Positions 18,083 to 26,890 of a stretch of 64,000 nt of DNA are shown here, piece by piece. The notes beneath the pieces were generated by a model, which did no database searches, was not told the DNA's origin, and saw only the letters and a program-made list of their open reading frames with translations. Positions within the stretch are counted from its first letter, which is position 1; every line of letters starts with the position of its first letter. The translations under genes and the position numbers were made by a program. Source of the DNA: Thermomonas haemolytica. GTDB taxonomy: Bacteria > Pseudomonadota > Gammaproteobacteria > Xanthomonadales > Xanthomonadaceae. The stretch spans positions 62,001 through 126,000 of the forward strand of contig NZ_SMAP01000002.1 in the NCBI RefSeq assembly GCF_004346265.1, read 5' to 3'.

Positions 18083-18997
18083 ATGACCCGCCTGCGCATC
18101 GCCACCCGCAAGAGCCCGCTCGCCCTGTGGCAAACCGAGCACGTCGCCGCCCGCCTGCGGCAAGCGCACCCCGGCCTTGCGGTCGAACTGGTGCCACTGA
18201 GCACCCGCGGCGACGAGATCCTCGACCGCTCGCTGGCGGCGATCGGCGGCAAGGGCCTGTTCCTGAAGGAACTGGAACTGGCGATGCAGCGCTTTGATGC
18301 CGACTGCGCCGTGCATTCGCTCAAGGACGTGCCGATGGAACTGGAACCGGGCTTCGCGCTGGGCGCGATCCTCGCCCGCCACGACCCGGCCGATGCCTTC
18401 GTCAGCCCGCGCTTCGCGGACCTGGCGGCGCTGCCGCCGGGCGCGCGGGTCGGCACCTCCTCGCTGCGCCGGCAGGCGCAGCTGCGTGCGCTGCGGCCCG
18501 ACCTCGACCTGCGCGACCTGCGCGGCAACGTGAACACCCGCCTGGCCAAGCTCGACGCCGGCGAGTACGACGCGATCGTGCTGGCCTGCGCAGGGCTGGA
18601 ACGGCTGGGGCTGGGCGCGCGCGTGCGCGCGCGGCTGGACGCGCCGGACTGGCTGCCGGCGCCGGCGCAGGGCGCGATCGCGATCGAATGCCGCAGCGAC
18701 GATCCCGCCACCCGCGCGCTGTGCGCGGCGCTGGACGATCCCGCCACCCGCACCTGCGTGGAGGCCGAGCGCGCGATGAACCGCGCCCTGCACGGCAGCT
18801 GCCACGTGCCGGTGGCGGCGCTGGCCACCCTGGACGGCACGCGCCTGCGCCTGCAAGGGCTGGTCGGCAGCGCCGGCGATGGCCGCCGGGTGCGGGCGCA
18901 GGCGGAAGGCGCGGCGGACGCGCCGGAGGCGCTCGGGCAGGCGGTGGCGCAGGCACTGCTGGCGCAGGGCGCGCGCGCCCTGCTCGACGCCGGCTGA
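18083..18997 (+). CDS. hemC: Porphobilinogen deaminase (hydroxymethylbilane synthase)
   Basis: A 304-residue enzyme of haem biosynthesis that joins four porphobilinogen units into hydroxymethylbilane. [18 protein letters not shown] at the N-terminus, [27 protein letters not shown] and [11 protein letters not shown] are the canonical blocks, and Cys240 in HGSCHVPV carries the dipyrromethane cofactor. Full length. Transcribed with, or just downstream of, the AlgR-like regulator, with its own -10-like hexamer. hemD is not next to it. Confidence 0.97.
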   Translation: MTRLRIATRKSPLALWQTEHVAARLRQAHPGLAVELVPLSTRGDEILDRSLAAIGGKGLFLKELELAMQRFDADCAVHSLKDVPMELEPGFALGAILARHDPADAFVSPRFADLAALPPGARVGTSSLRRQAQLRALRPDLDLRDLRGNVNTRLAKLDAGEYDAIVLACAGLERLGLGARVRARLDAPDWLPAPAQGAIAIECRSDDPATRALCAALDDPATRTCVEAERAMNRALHGSCHVPVAALATLDGTRLRLQGLVGSAGDGRRVRAQAEGAADAPEALGQAVAQALLAQGARALLDAG

Positions 18998-19032
18998 AAC
19001 CGGCCGAGACCGGCGCGGCCACGACGCCGGCG

Positions 19033-19665
19033 TCAGAACGCGTACTTCAGCTTCACGGTGGCGTCGGTCTGGTCGCGCCCGGCCAGGTCGCGGTCGCGCC
19101 GCATCTCGACCCCGGAACTCAGGGTCAGCGCCGGCTGCAGCTGCACGTTCAGCAGCAGGCTGTTGCGCAGGAACGCGCCGTGCTGGCCGGTTTCCAGCCG
19201 GGTCACCTGCGACAGCCGCGCATGCCGCCCCAGCGCCTGGTTCCACTCCAGCTGGCCGCGCACGATCGGGCCGGTGCCGGCGATGCCGTCGTCGGCATAG
19301 GGCTTCAGGCGGTAGCCGGTGTCCACCGACAGCTTCACGCTGGTGTCGCGGGTCTGCAGCGCCTGCAGGCCGTACTGCATGCCCACCCGCGCATTGCTGC
19401 CCTGCGCCTTCACCCAGTCGCGGGTGGCGCCGGGCACGCGCAGGCGGCCACCGCCGCCGGGCAGGTCGTCCGGCCCGACCCGGCGCTGGCCCAGCGGGAT
19501 CGCCGGCATCGCCTCCACCACCCATTCCCCGTTGGCGCAGCGCGCGGCCAGGCAGCGCGGCGGATCCAGCAGGCGCTGCACCACCTCCGGCTGCAGCACC
19601 GGCAACGGGGGAACGGCGAGGGCGGTCGGCGGTGCGGCCAGCACCAGCCACAGCAGGGGCAGCAT
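19033..19665 (-). CDS. Uncharacterised outer-membrane-type protein (DUF481-like)
   Basis: A 210-residue protein with a signal peptide (MLPLLWLVLAAPPTALA). The second half alternates polar and hydrophobic residues as in short beta-strands (LQALQTRDTSVKLSVDTGYRL, TLSSGVEMRRDRDLAGRDQTD) and ends in KLKYAF, a terminal aromatic typical of beta-barrel outer-membrane proteins. This resembles DUF481/YdiY proteins, but the N-terminal third is unusual and I cannot confirm the family. It is convergent with hemC. The start was placed at the ATG at 19665 to give the signal peptide. Confidence 0.65.
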   Translation of the reverse strand: MLPLLWLVLAAPPTALAVPPLPVLQPEVVQRLLDPPRCLAARCANGEWVVEAMPAIPLGQRRVGPDDLPGGGGRLRVPGATRDWVKAQGSNARVGMQYGLQALQTRDTSVKLSVDTGYRLKPYADDGIAGTGPIVRGQLEWNQALGRHARLSQVTRLETGQHGAFLRNSLLLNVQLQPALTLSSGVEMRRDRDLAGRDQTDATVKLKYAF

Positions 19666-19766
19666 CGGCGGCGCGTTCGGGAGGGGCTCGAGGGGGAGTC
19701 TAGCGAATCCGGCGCCTGCCGCCGATGAACGCGGGGCGTGGACGTCGGGCACACGGGCGGCTGCCG

Positions 19767-19772
19767 CATAAT
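19767..19772 (+). promoter_or_regulatory. -10-like hexamer (CATAAT) of the WYL regulator
   Basis: CATAAT ends 6 nt before the ATG at 19779, in the same context (followed by CCGGGC) as the dtd and hemC hexamers. Confidence 0.45.
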
Positions 19773-19778
19773 CCGGGC

Positions 19779-20750
19779 ATGGACCGCTATGAACGCATCA
19801 TTGCTCTGGATCGCCACCTGCGCGCCGCACGCCGGCCGGTGACCGTCGCCCACCTGCAGGACGAACTGGGCTGCTCGCGCGCCACCGTATACCGCGACAT
19901 CGCCTTTCTGCGCGATGCGCTGATGGCCCCGGTAGTGGGCGACGGCGAGGCCGGCTTCCACTACGACAAGGCCGAGGCCGAGCGCTTCGAGCTGCCGGGG
20001 TTGTGGCTGAGCTCGGAGGAGCTGCACGCGCTGCTGGCCGCGCAGCAGCTGCTGGCGCGCAGCAGCGGCGGGATGCTGTCGTCGGCGCTGGCGCCGTTGC
20101 AGCAGCGGGTGGAGAAGCTGCTGGACGCGCAGTCCGGCGGCAAGCGCTGGCCGCTGGAGCGGGTGCGGGTACTGCCGCACCGCGGGCGCCGGATGGACGA
20201 GCACGTGTTCCGGATCGTCGCCTCGGCGGTGCTCGACCGCCGCCAGCTGGCATTCGACTACCGCGCGCGCACCACCGACGAGAAGACCCGGCGCACGGTC
20301 AGCCCGCAGCGCCTCACCCATTACCGCGACAACTGGTACCTCGACGCCTGGGACGAGGACCGCGAGGCGCTGCGCAGCTTCTCGATCGACCGCATCGGTG
20401 GCGCGCGCCTGCTGGATGCTGCCGCGCGCGACGTGGACGAGGCGGCGCTGGATGCGCACCTGGCCGGCAGCTACGGCATCTTCGCCGGCAGCCCCAAGGG
20501 CTGGGCCACTATCCGCTTCTCGGCCAAGGCCGCGCGCTGGGTGGCCGACGAACGCTGGCATTCGCAGCAGCAGGGCCGCTTCCTGCCGGACGGCCGCTAC
20601 GAGCTGAAGCTGCCGTATTCGGTGCCGCGCGAACTGCTGATGGACGTACTGCAGTACGGCGCCGACGCCGAGATCGTGGAGCCACTGGCGCTGCGCGAGC
20701 AGCTGCGCGCACACCTGCAACTGGCACTGGCGAACTATCAAGATGACTGA
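19779..20750 (+). CDS. HTH-WYL transcriptional regulator (YafY/DeoR-like)
   Basis: A 323-residue protein with an N-terminal helix-turn-helix (PVTVAHLQDELGCSRATVYRDI) and a WYL domain in the middle (RQLAFDYRARTTDEKTRRTVSPQRL, HYRDNWYLDAWDEDREALRSFSIDRIG), plus a WCX C-terminal extension. WYL proteins sense nucleic acid or nucleotide ligands and regulate phage defence, DNA-damage and other stress genes. Its last 8 bp overlap the patatin gene, so the two form one unit. Confidence 0.9.
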   Translation: MDRYERIIALDRHLRAARRPVTVAHLQDELGCSRATVYRDIAFLRDALMAPVVGDGEAGFHYDKAEAERFELPGLWLSSEELHALLAAQQLLARSSGGMLSSALAPLQQRVEKLLDAQSGGKRWPLERVRVLPHRGRRMDEHVFRIVASAVLDRRQLAFDYRARTTDEKTRRTVSPQRLTHYRDNWYLDAWDEDREALRSFSIDRIGGARLLDAAARDVDEAALDAHLAGSYGIFAGSPKGWATIRFSAKAARWVADERWHSQQQGRFLPDGRYELKLPYSVPRELLMDVLQYGADAEIVEPLALREQLRAHLQLALANYQDD

Positions 20751-21654
20751 CACCACCTCGGCGGCAACTTCCGAGACATCCCATCCAGCAATCACCCTGG
20801 CGCTGGGCGGCGGCGGCGCGCGCGGGCTGGCCCATATCGGCGTGATCGAAGTGTTGCAAGAGCGCGGCCTGTATGTGGAAGCGGTCGCCGGCACTTCCTG
20901 TGGCGCGCTGGTGGGCGGTGCGTTCGCCGCCGGCAAGCTCGACGAGCTGCGCGACTGGATGTTGAACACATCGCGCAACCAGATGCTGCGCCTGCTCGAT
21001 CCCGGCCTCGGGCGGCCGGCGATGTTCACCGGCAACCGGCTGGTGCGCGCCCTGCGCGAGGTGATTGGCGAGCCGCGGATCGAGGAGCTGCCGATCGACT
21101 TCACTGCGGTCGCGGTGGATCTGCACCGGCAGCGCGAAATCTGGCTGCGGCGCGGCGACCTGTGGGACGCACTGCGCGCCTCGTTCGCGATCCCGGGCAT
21201 CTTCACCCCGCTGATGGTGGGCGAGATGGCGCTGGTGGATGGCGGCCTGCTCTCGCCCCTGCCGATCACCGCCACCCGCCTGGCTAGCCGCCACCGGGTG
21301 ATTGCGGTGGACATCAATGGCAGCGCGTCCGCGCACCGGGACACTCTTCCCTTGCGCGAAACGGACGCCAGCTTGCGAACGGCGGGAACCGGCCCGTACG
21401 GCCGCCGGGCGAAACCCTACTCCCTTGGCACGCTGTTGAGCCAAGACAATCTGAATCTGGTCGAAGTGATCTCGCGCACGATGGACACCATGCAAGCACG
21501 CATCACCCGCGTGCAGCTGGCGCTGGATCCGCCCGACCTGCTGATCCAGATCCCGCGCGATGCCTGCCTGTTCTATGAGTTCTGGCGCGCTGCGGAGTTG
21601 ATCGCGATCGGCCGCCGCGCCGCCAAGGCGGCGCTGGATGCGGCGGGGTTCTGA
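20743..21654 (+). CDS. Patatin-like phospholipase
   Basis: A 303-residue patatin-domain protein (RssA/YlbK type). It has the oxyanion loop GGGGARG (22-28), the nucleophile Ser52 in GTSCGAL and the dyad aspartate Asp166 in DGGLLSPLP. It should hydrolyse acyl chains of phospholipids. The family's typical extension for secretion is absent, so it is probably cytoplasmic or membrane-associated. Translation is coupled to the WYL regulator by an 8-bp overlap, an unusual partner for a phospholipase. Confidence 0.9.
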   Translation: MTDTTSAATSETSHPAITLALGGGGARGLAHIGVIEVLQERGLYVEAVAGTSCGALVGGAFAAGKLDELRDWMLNTSRNQMLRLLDPGLGRPAMFTGNRLVRALREVIGEPRIEELPIDFTAVAVDLHRQREIWLRRGDLWDALRASFAIPGIFTPLMVGEMALVDGGLLSPLPITATRLASRHRVIAVDINGSASAHRDTLPLRETDASLRTAGTGPYGRRAKPYSLGTLLSQDNLNLVEVISRTMDTMQARITRVQLALDPPDLLIQIPRDACLFYEFWRAAELIAIGRRAAKAALDAAGF

Positions 21655-21720
21655 AGCGTCGCAACCTGTGAGATGCGGGCGCGGGAAGCTGGCCGCCATC
21701 GCCCCGATGGAGTTGCCGTC

Positions 21721-21960
21721 ATGACCCGCCAAGACCTTGACCGCCTGCTGCGCCACCTGGTCACCCTCGGCGCCCTCGCCGTGCTGCTCATTCCCGCCGC
21801 GCGCGGCAGCAGCACGCTGCTGGGCTGGCTGCCGCTGTGGCTGCTGGGGATGCCGCTGGCGGCGTGGTGGAGCCTGCGCCGGTTCCCGCTGCCTGCGGTC
21901 GCCTTGCGCCTGCCGCGGCGGCGGCGCGCGCAGGCGCGGCGGGTGGCGCGCCGGGCCTGA
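21721..21960 (+). CDS. Small membrane protein, 79 residues
   Basis: A short protein with two hydrophobic stretches (LVTLGALAVLLIPAA and LGWLPLWLLGMPLAAWWSL) and a strongly basic C-terminus (RRRRAQARRVARRA), so the positive end is probably cytoplasmic. No family is recognised. I placed the start at the ATG at 21721. It lies between the patatin and the S9 peptidase with 66 and 68 bp either side. Confidence 0.6.
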   Translation: MTRQDLDRLLRHLVTLGALAVLLIPAARGSSTLLGWLPLWLLGMPLAAWWSLRRFPLPAVALRLPRRRRAQARRVARRA

Positions 21961-22028
21961 CCTTCGTCCATCGGCGGCCTCTCGGGCCTGTGCTAGCGTT
22001 CCGGGTCCACGATCCCCCGGAGCCCGCC

Positions 22029-24170
22029 ATGTCCCAGCTGCCCCACGCCGCCCTGATCGCCGGCCTCGCCCTCGCCGGCGCCGCCCCCGCCCAGAACGCG
22101 CCCGACGGCGATCCCTACGCCTGGCTGGAAGACGTGCAGGGCGAGAAAGCACTGGACTGGGTGCGTGCACACAATGCCCGGACCGAAGCCGAGGTCGCCA
22201 ACACTCCGGAATTCAAGACGCTGGAGGGGCAGATCCGCGCGATCCTCGATTCCGAGGCCAAGATTCCCGCGGTCGAAAAGATCGGCGATTACTACTACAA
22301 CTTCTGGAAGGACGCCCAGCATCCGCGTGGGGTGTGGCGGCGCACCACGCTCGCGGAATACCGCAAGCCCGCGCCGCGCTGGGAAACGGTGCTCGACCTC
22401 GACGCGCTGAATGCGGCCGAAGGCACCCAGTGGGTCTGGCATGGCGCCGACTGCCTGCGGCCCAAATACGAGCGCTGCCTGATCGCGCTCTCGCCCGGCG
22501 GCTCGGATGCGGATGTCACCCGCGAGTTCGACCTTGCCACCAAGCAGTTCGTCAAGGACGGCTTCTTCCGCCCGGAGGCCAAGGGCGGGCTGGCGTGGAT
22601 CGACGAGGACACCGTGTACGTGTACACCGACTTCGGCCCCGGCAGCCTCACTAGCTCCGGCTATCCGCGCATCGTCAAGCAGTGGCGGCGCGGCACCCCG
22701 CTGTCTGCGGCCAGCGTCGTGTACGAGGGCAAGCCGGACGACATGTACATCGCGGCCCTGCGCGACCACACCCCCGGCTATGCGCGCGATTTCGTCAGCC
22801 GCACCCTGGCTTTCTACAACGACGAGCTGTACCTGCGCGACGCACATGGATGTGCGAGTGCCGCGGGCGCAGGATGCGCAGGAGCGGCCAACAAAGACGG
22901 CAGCCTGATCAGGATCGACGCGCCCAACAGCGCGCAGAAGAACGTGCACAAGGACTGGCTGCTTCTGGAACTGCGCGAGCCCTACACCGCCGGCGGCAAG
23001 ACCTATCCGGCCGGCGCGCTGATCGCCACCCGCTTCGATGATTTCCTGGCCGGCAAGCGCGACTTCACCGCGCTGTTCGAACCGACCGACAAGTCCTCGC
23101 TGGCCGGCTATGCGTGGACCCGCGACCATCTGGTCCTGAACGTGATGGAAGACGTGAAAAACCGCCTGACCGTGCTCACCCCGGGCAAGGATGGCTGGGT
23201 GCGCGCGCCCTTCGTCGGCGCGCCGGCGATCGGCAGCGTGAGCGTGAGCGCGGTCGATCCGGATGAAAGCAACGCGGTGTGGCTGACCACCACCGACTTC
23301 CTCACCCCCACCAGCCTGGCGCTGGCCGAGATCGGCAAGGCGCCCGAGGTGCTCAAGTCCAATCCCGTCTTCTTCGACGCCAGCCGCGACGTGATCGAGC
23401 AGCACTTCGCCACCAGCAAGGACGGCACCCGCGTGCCCTACTTCCTGGTACGGCCGAGGGACCTTGCGTTCGACGGCAAGGCACCGACCCTGCTGTACGG
23501 CTACGGCGGCTTCGAGGTGTCGATGACGCCCACCTATTCCGGCGCACTCGGCAAGGGCTGGCTGGAGAAAGGCGGGGTGTACGTGCTGGCCAACATCCGC
23601 GGCGGCGGCGAATACGGCCCGCGCTGGCACCAGGCCGCGCTCAAGGCCAACCGTCACAAGGCCTACGAGGACTTCGCCGCGGTCGCAGACGACCTCGTCG
23701 CGCGCAACATCACCTCGCCAGCGCACCTGGGCGCGATGGGCGGCAGCAACGGCGGGTTGCTGATGGGCAACATGCTCACCCAGTACCCGGACAAGTTCGG
23801 CGCGATCGTGGTGCAGGTGCCGCTGCTGGACATGAAGCGCTACAGCCACCTGCTGGCCGGCGCCTCGTGGATGGCCGAATACGGCAACCCCGACACCGAC
23901 GACTGGGCCTTCATCCAGACCTTCAGCCCCTACCACCTGTTCGACCCGGCGCGTCGCTATCCGCCGACGCTGTTTCTGACTTCGACCAAGGACGACCGCG
24001 TGCACCCGGGGCATGCACGCAAGATGATGGCCAAGATGGAAGCGGCCGGGAAGGACGTGCACTACTACGAGAACATCGAGGGCGGGCACGGCGGCGCCGC
24101 CGACAACGCGCAGGCCGCGCACATGGCCGCGCTGGCCTATACCTTCCTGTGGCAGCAGCTGGCACGCTGA
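22029..24170 (+). CDS. Prolyl oligopeptidase family (S9A) serine peptidase, exported
   Basis: A 713-residue S9A peptidase. The N-terminus looks like a signal peptide (MSQLPHAALIAGLALAGAAPAQ). PYAWLEDVQGEKALDWV begins the beta-propeller and the catalytic domain carries LLYGYGGFEVSM, Ser573 in GGSNGGLLMG, an Asp in TSTKDDRVHPGH and a His in EGGHGGAADN. It cleaves short peptides, typically after proline, and is likely periplasmic. At residues ~271-285 there is an unusual Gly/Ala/Cys insertion coded by two short palindromes (22841-22879). It is followed 50 bp later by a second S9 peptidase. Confidence 0.92.
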   Translation: MSQLPHAALIAGLALAGAAPAQNAPDGDPYAWLEDVQGEKALDWVRAHNARTEAEVANTPEFKTLEGQIRAILDSEAKIPAVEKIGDYYYNFWKDAQHPRGVWRRTTLAEYRKPAPRWETVLDLDALNAAEGTQWVWHGADCLRPKYERCLIALSPGGSDADVTREFDLATKQFVKDGFFRPEAKGGLAWIDEDTVYVYTDFGPGSLTSSGYPRIVKQWRRGTPLSAASVVYEGKPDDMYIAALRDHTPGYARDFVSRTLAFYNDELYLRDAHGCASAAGAGCAGAANKDGSLIRIDAPNSAQKNVHKDWLLLELREPYTAGGKTYPAGALIATRFDDFLAGKRDFTALFEPTDKSSLAGYAWTRDHLVLNVMEDVKNRLTVLTPGKDGWVRAPFVGAPAIGSVSVSAVDPDESNAVWLTTTDFLTPTSLALAEIGKAPEVLKSNPVFFDASRDVIEQHFATSKDGTRVPYFLVRPRDLAFDGKAPTLLYGYGGFEVSMTPTYSGALGKGWLEKGGVYVLANIRGGGEYGPRWHQAALKANRHKAYEDFAAVADDLVARNITSPAHLGAMGGSNGGLLMGNMLTQYPDKFGAIVVQVPLLDMKRYSHLLAGASWMAEYGNPDTDDWAFIQTFSPYHLFDPARRYPPTLFLTSTKDDRVHPGHARKMMAKMEAAGKDVHYYENIEGGHGGAADNAQAAHMAALAYTFLWQQLAR
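22841..22879. repeat. Pair of palindromes inside the S9 peptidase gene
   Basis: CGCACATGGATGTGCG (22841-22856) and GCGCAGGATGCGC (22867-22879) are two perfect hairpins, both with a GGA/GG-type loop, ten bases apart. They fall inside a reading frame and encode a Gly/Ala/Cys stretch not expected in the peptidase propeller. This looks like an in-frame insertion of a small repetitive palindromic element. Confidence 0.5.
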
Positions 24171-24220
24171 TCCGCCCCTTGCCGCCCCAGCCCCATCCTC
24201 TGGATCGCCTGACTGACCCG

Positions 24221-26329
24221 ATGCCCGACACCGTCCTTCCCCCCGATGCCCCGCAGCGCCCGCACGTGGTCACCGCCCCGTTCGGCGCCACCCGCCACGA
24301 CCCGTATTACTGGCTGCGCGACGACACCCGCAGCGATCCTGCCGTGCTGGGCTATCTGCAGGCCGAAAATGCCTATGCCGACGCCGTGCTGGCGCCGCTA
24401 GCGCCACTGCAGGAGACGCTGTACGCCGAATTCACTGGGCGCATCCAGCAGGATGACGCCAGCGTGCCGTTCCGCGAACATGGCTGGTGGTACTACGCCC
24501 GCTTCGAGGCGGGCAAGGACTACCCGATCCACGCCCGCCGCGCCGATGCGCCGGGCGTGGACGCCGCGAGCATCCTGGCCGCCAACGCCGCCGGCGACTT
24601 CAGCGGCGAGCAAGTGTTGCTGGACGTGAACGCGCTCGCCGCCGGGCATGCCTATTTCAGCATCGGCAGCTACGAGGTCAGCCCGGACGGCCGCCTGCTG
24701 GCCTGGACCGAGGACACCAGCGGCCGCCGCCAGTACGTCATCCGCACCCGCGAACTGGACAGCGGGACGCTGCTGCCGGAAGCAGTCGCCGGGGTCGCGC
24801 CGGACCTGGTGTGGGCCGCCGATGCGCGCACCCTGCTCTACATCGAAAACGACCCCGAGACCCTGCTGACGGTACGGGTGAAGGCGCACGTGGCCGGCAC
24901 CGACCCGGCGACGGATGCGCTGCTGTACGAAGAGGAGGACGACAGCTTCTACCTCGGCATCGACCGCAGCCGCGACGAGCGCTTTCTGCTGATCCACGCC
25001 AGCAGCACGGTCTCCGACGAGGTGCGCTATGCCCCGCTGGAGGCGCCGCACGCGCTGGCGGTGCTGGCCGCACGCGAGCGCGGGCTGGAATACGACGCCG
25101 ACCACCACGGCGGGCGCTGGGTGATCCGCACCAATGCCGATGGCGCCACCAACTTCAAGCTGGTCACCGCCGCCGATGGTGCGACCGCGCGAAGCGACTG
25201 GCGCGACTGGGTCGCGCACGATCCGCAGGTGTTCATCGAAGGCTTCGAACTGTTCGCCGATTTCACCGCGATCGCCGAGCGCCGCGGCGGACTGGAGCGG
25301 TTGCGCCTCCTGCATGCCGATGGACGCGAGGAATCCGTCGCCGCCGACGAGCCGGCCTATTCGATGGGGCTGGACGTCAACAGCGAGCCCGACAGCGACT
25401 GGCTGCGCTACGGCTACACCTCGCTCACCACCCCGGCCACGGTGTACGAGGTGAACGTACGCACCGGCGAGCGCCGCCTGCTCAAGCGCCAGCCGGTGCC
25501 GGGCTACGATCCAGCCGACTACGTGACCGAACGCCTGTGGGCGAGCGCGCGCGACGGCACCCGCATCCCGGTCTCGATCGTGTACCGCAAGGGCTTCCGC
25601 AAGGATGGCCGCGCCGCGCTGCTGCAGTACGGCTATGGCAGCTACGGGCTGTCGATGGACCCGGCGTTCTCGCCGACCGTGGTCAGCCTGCTCGACCGTG
25701 GCATGGCCTATGCCATCGCCCACATCCGCGGCGGCCAGGAGCTGGGCCGGCCGTGGTACGAGGACGGCAAGCTGCTGAACAAGCAGAACACCTTTACCGA
25801 CTTCATCGACGTCACCGACTTCCTGGTCCGGGAAGGCTATGCCGCGCCCGACCGCGTGGCCGCCTACGGCGGCAGCGCCGGCGGCTTGTTGATGGGCGCG
25901 ATCGCGAACATGGCGCCGGAGAAGTACCGGGTGATCCTGTCGCAGGTGCCGTTCGTGGACGTGGTGACGACCATGCTCGATCCATCGATCCCACTGACCA
26001 CCAACGAATACGACGAGTGGGGCAACCCGGAGCAGCCGGAGTACTACCAGTACATGCTGGGCTATTCCCCATACGACAACCTGCGCGCGCAGGCCTACCC
26101 GGCGATGTTCGTCGGCACCGGGCTGTGGGACTCGCAGGTGCAGTACTGGGAGCCGGCCAAGTACGTGGCGCGTCTGCGCGATCTCAACCAGTCGCGTGCG
26201 CCCGTCGTGCTGCGTACCAACATGGATGCCGGCCACGGCGGCAAGTCCGGGCGCTTCCGCCGCTACCGCGAGCAGGCCGAGATGTACGCCTTCCTGCTGG
26301 AGCAGCTGGATGTGGCCGCCGCAGGGTGA
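24221..26329 (+). CDS. ptrB: Oligopeptidase B-type S9A serine peptidase
   Basis: A 702-residue cytoplasmic oligopeptidase, without a signal peptide. The order is propeller (HDPYYWLRDDTRSDPAVLGYL, YYARFEAGKDYPIHARR) then hydrolase: LLQYGYGSYGLSMDPAF, HIRGGQELGRPWYEDGK, Ser552 in GGSAGGLLMG and His672 in GHGGKSGRFR. These blocks match oligopeptidase B, which cuts after Arg/Lys in short peptides. It is a paralogue of the S9A peptidase just upstream; the different N-termini suggest one enzyme for the periplasm and one for the cytoplasm. Confidence 0.93.
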   Translation: MPDTVLPPDAPQRPHVVTAPFGATRHDPYYWLRDDTRSDPAVLGYLQAENAYADAVLAPLAPLQETLYAEFTGRIQQDDASVPFREHGWWYYARFEAGKDYPIHARRADAPGVDAASILAANAAGDFSGEQVLLDVNALAAGHAYFSIGSYEVSPDGRLLAWTEDTSGRRQYVIRTRELDSGTLLPEAVAGVAPDLVWAADARTLLYIENDPETLLTVRVKAHVAGTDPATDALLYEEEDDSFYLGIDRSRDERFLLIHASSTVSDEVRYAPLEAPHALAVLAARERGLEYDADHHGGRWVIRTNADGATNFKLVTAADGATARSDWRDWVAHDPQVFIEGFELFADFTAIAERRGGLERLRLLHADGREESVAADEPAYSMGLDVNSEPDSDWLRYGYTSLTTPATVYEVNVRTGERRLLKRQPVPGYDPADYVTERLWASARDGTRIPVSIVYRKGFRKDGRAALLQYGYGSYGLSMDPAFSPTVVSLLDRGMAYAIAHIRGGQELGRPWYEDGKLLNKQNTFTDFIDVTDFLVREGYAAPDRVAAYGGSAGGLLMGAIANMAPEKYRVILSQVPFVDVVTTMLDPSIPLTTNEYDEWGNPEQPEYYQYMLGYSPYDNLRAQAYPAMFVGTGLWDSQVQYWEPAKYVARLRDLNQSRAPVVLRTNMDAGHGGKSGRFRRYREQAEMYAFLLEQLDVAAAG

Positions 26330-26344
26330 CGCCGGGGCCGGCCG

Positions 26345-26719
26345 GTGACGCGCTGGCTGTGGGCGCTGCTGGCATGGACCAGCCTGTTGCTGGGCATCAT
26401 TGGCGCGCTGCTGCCGGTGATGCCGACGGTGCCGTTCATCCTGCTCTCCGCCTTTGCCGCCGCGCGCGGCTCGCAGCGCCTGCGCGCCTGGCTGCTGCGG
26501 CATCCGCAGTTCGGCCGCGCGATCCTGGATTGGGAGCGCGACGGCACCGTGAGCCGCCGCGCCAAGTGGCTGGCCACGGTGATGATGGCGGCCTCCGGCA
26601 TCGGCGTCTGGTTCACCGCGCCGCGGCCTTGGATGGCGGCGACGGTGGACGTGGTGATGGCGCTGGTGGCGCTGTGGCTGTGGCGCCGCCCGGAGCCGCG
26701 ACAGCCGCCCGGGCGCTGA
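26345..26719 (+). CDS. DUF454/YbaN-family inner-membrane protein
   Basis: A 124-residue protein starting at a GTG. It has hydrophobic segments LWALLAWTSLLLGIIGALL and VMMAASGIGVWF and the family signature LPVMPTVPFILLSAFAAARGS, with LLRHPQFGRAILDWERDGTVS after it. DUF454 (YbaN) proteins are conserved but of unknown function. It lies 15 bp after the oligopeptidase B stop and 13 bp before lptM. Confidence 0.88.
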   Translation: MTRWLWALLAWTSLLLGIIGALLPVMPTVPFILLSAFAAARGSQRLRAWLLRHPQFGRAILDWERDGTVSRRAKWLATVMMAASGIGVWFTAPRPWMAATVDVVMALVALWLWRRPEPRQPPGR

Positions 26720-26720
26720 G

Positions 26721-26726
26721 TACACT
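26721..26726 (+). promoter_or_regulatory. -10-like hexamer (TACACT) of lptM
   Basis: TACACT ends 6 nt before the lptM ATG, the fifth case of this spacing in the window. Confidence 0.35.
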
Positions 26727-26732
26727 GCGGAC

Positions 26733-26879
26733 ATGATCCGACGCCTCGCCTTGCTCCTGCTTTCGTCCTGCTTGCTCGCTGCCTGCGGCAACAAGGGCGC
26801 GCTGGTGCTGCCGGACAAGCCGGCCCCCGCCGCGCCGCCGGCCACTCCGGCCCAGGATCCGCCGCCGGTGCAGGGCTGA
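26733..26879 (+). CDS. lptM: LptM-type small lipoprotein
   Basis: A 48-residue lipoprotein, [13 protein letters not shown] then [17 protein letters not shown] and a proline/alanine-rich tail. The lipobox LLAAC predicts acylation of the cysteine. In E. coli the equivalent YifL (LptM) sits immediately upstream of dapF and helps assemble the LptD-LptE lipopolysaccharide translocon in the outer membrane. Both the position (11 bp before dapF) and the CGxKGxLxxP start of the mature protein match, so orthology is likely. Too short for many gene finders. Confidence 0.85.
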   Translation: MIRRLALLLLSSCLLAACGNKGALVLPDKPAPAAPPATPAQDPPPVQG

Positions 26880-26890
26880 GCGGGGACGGC

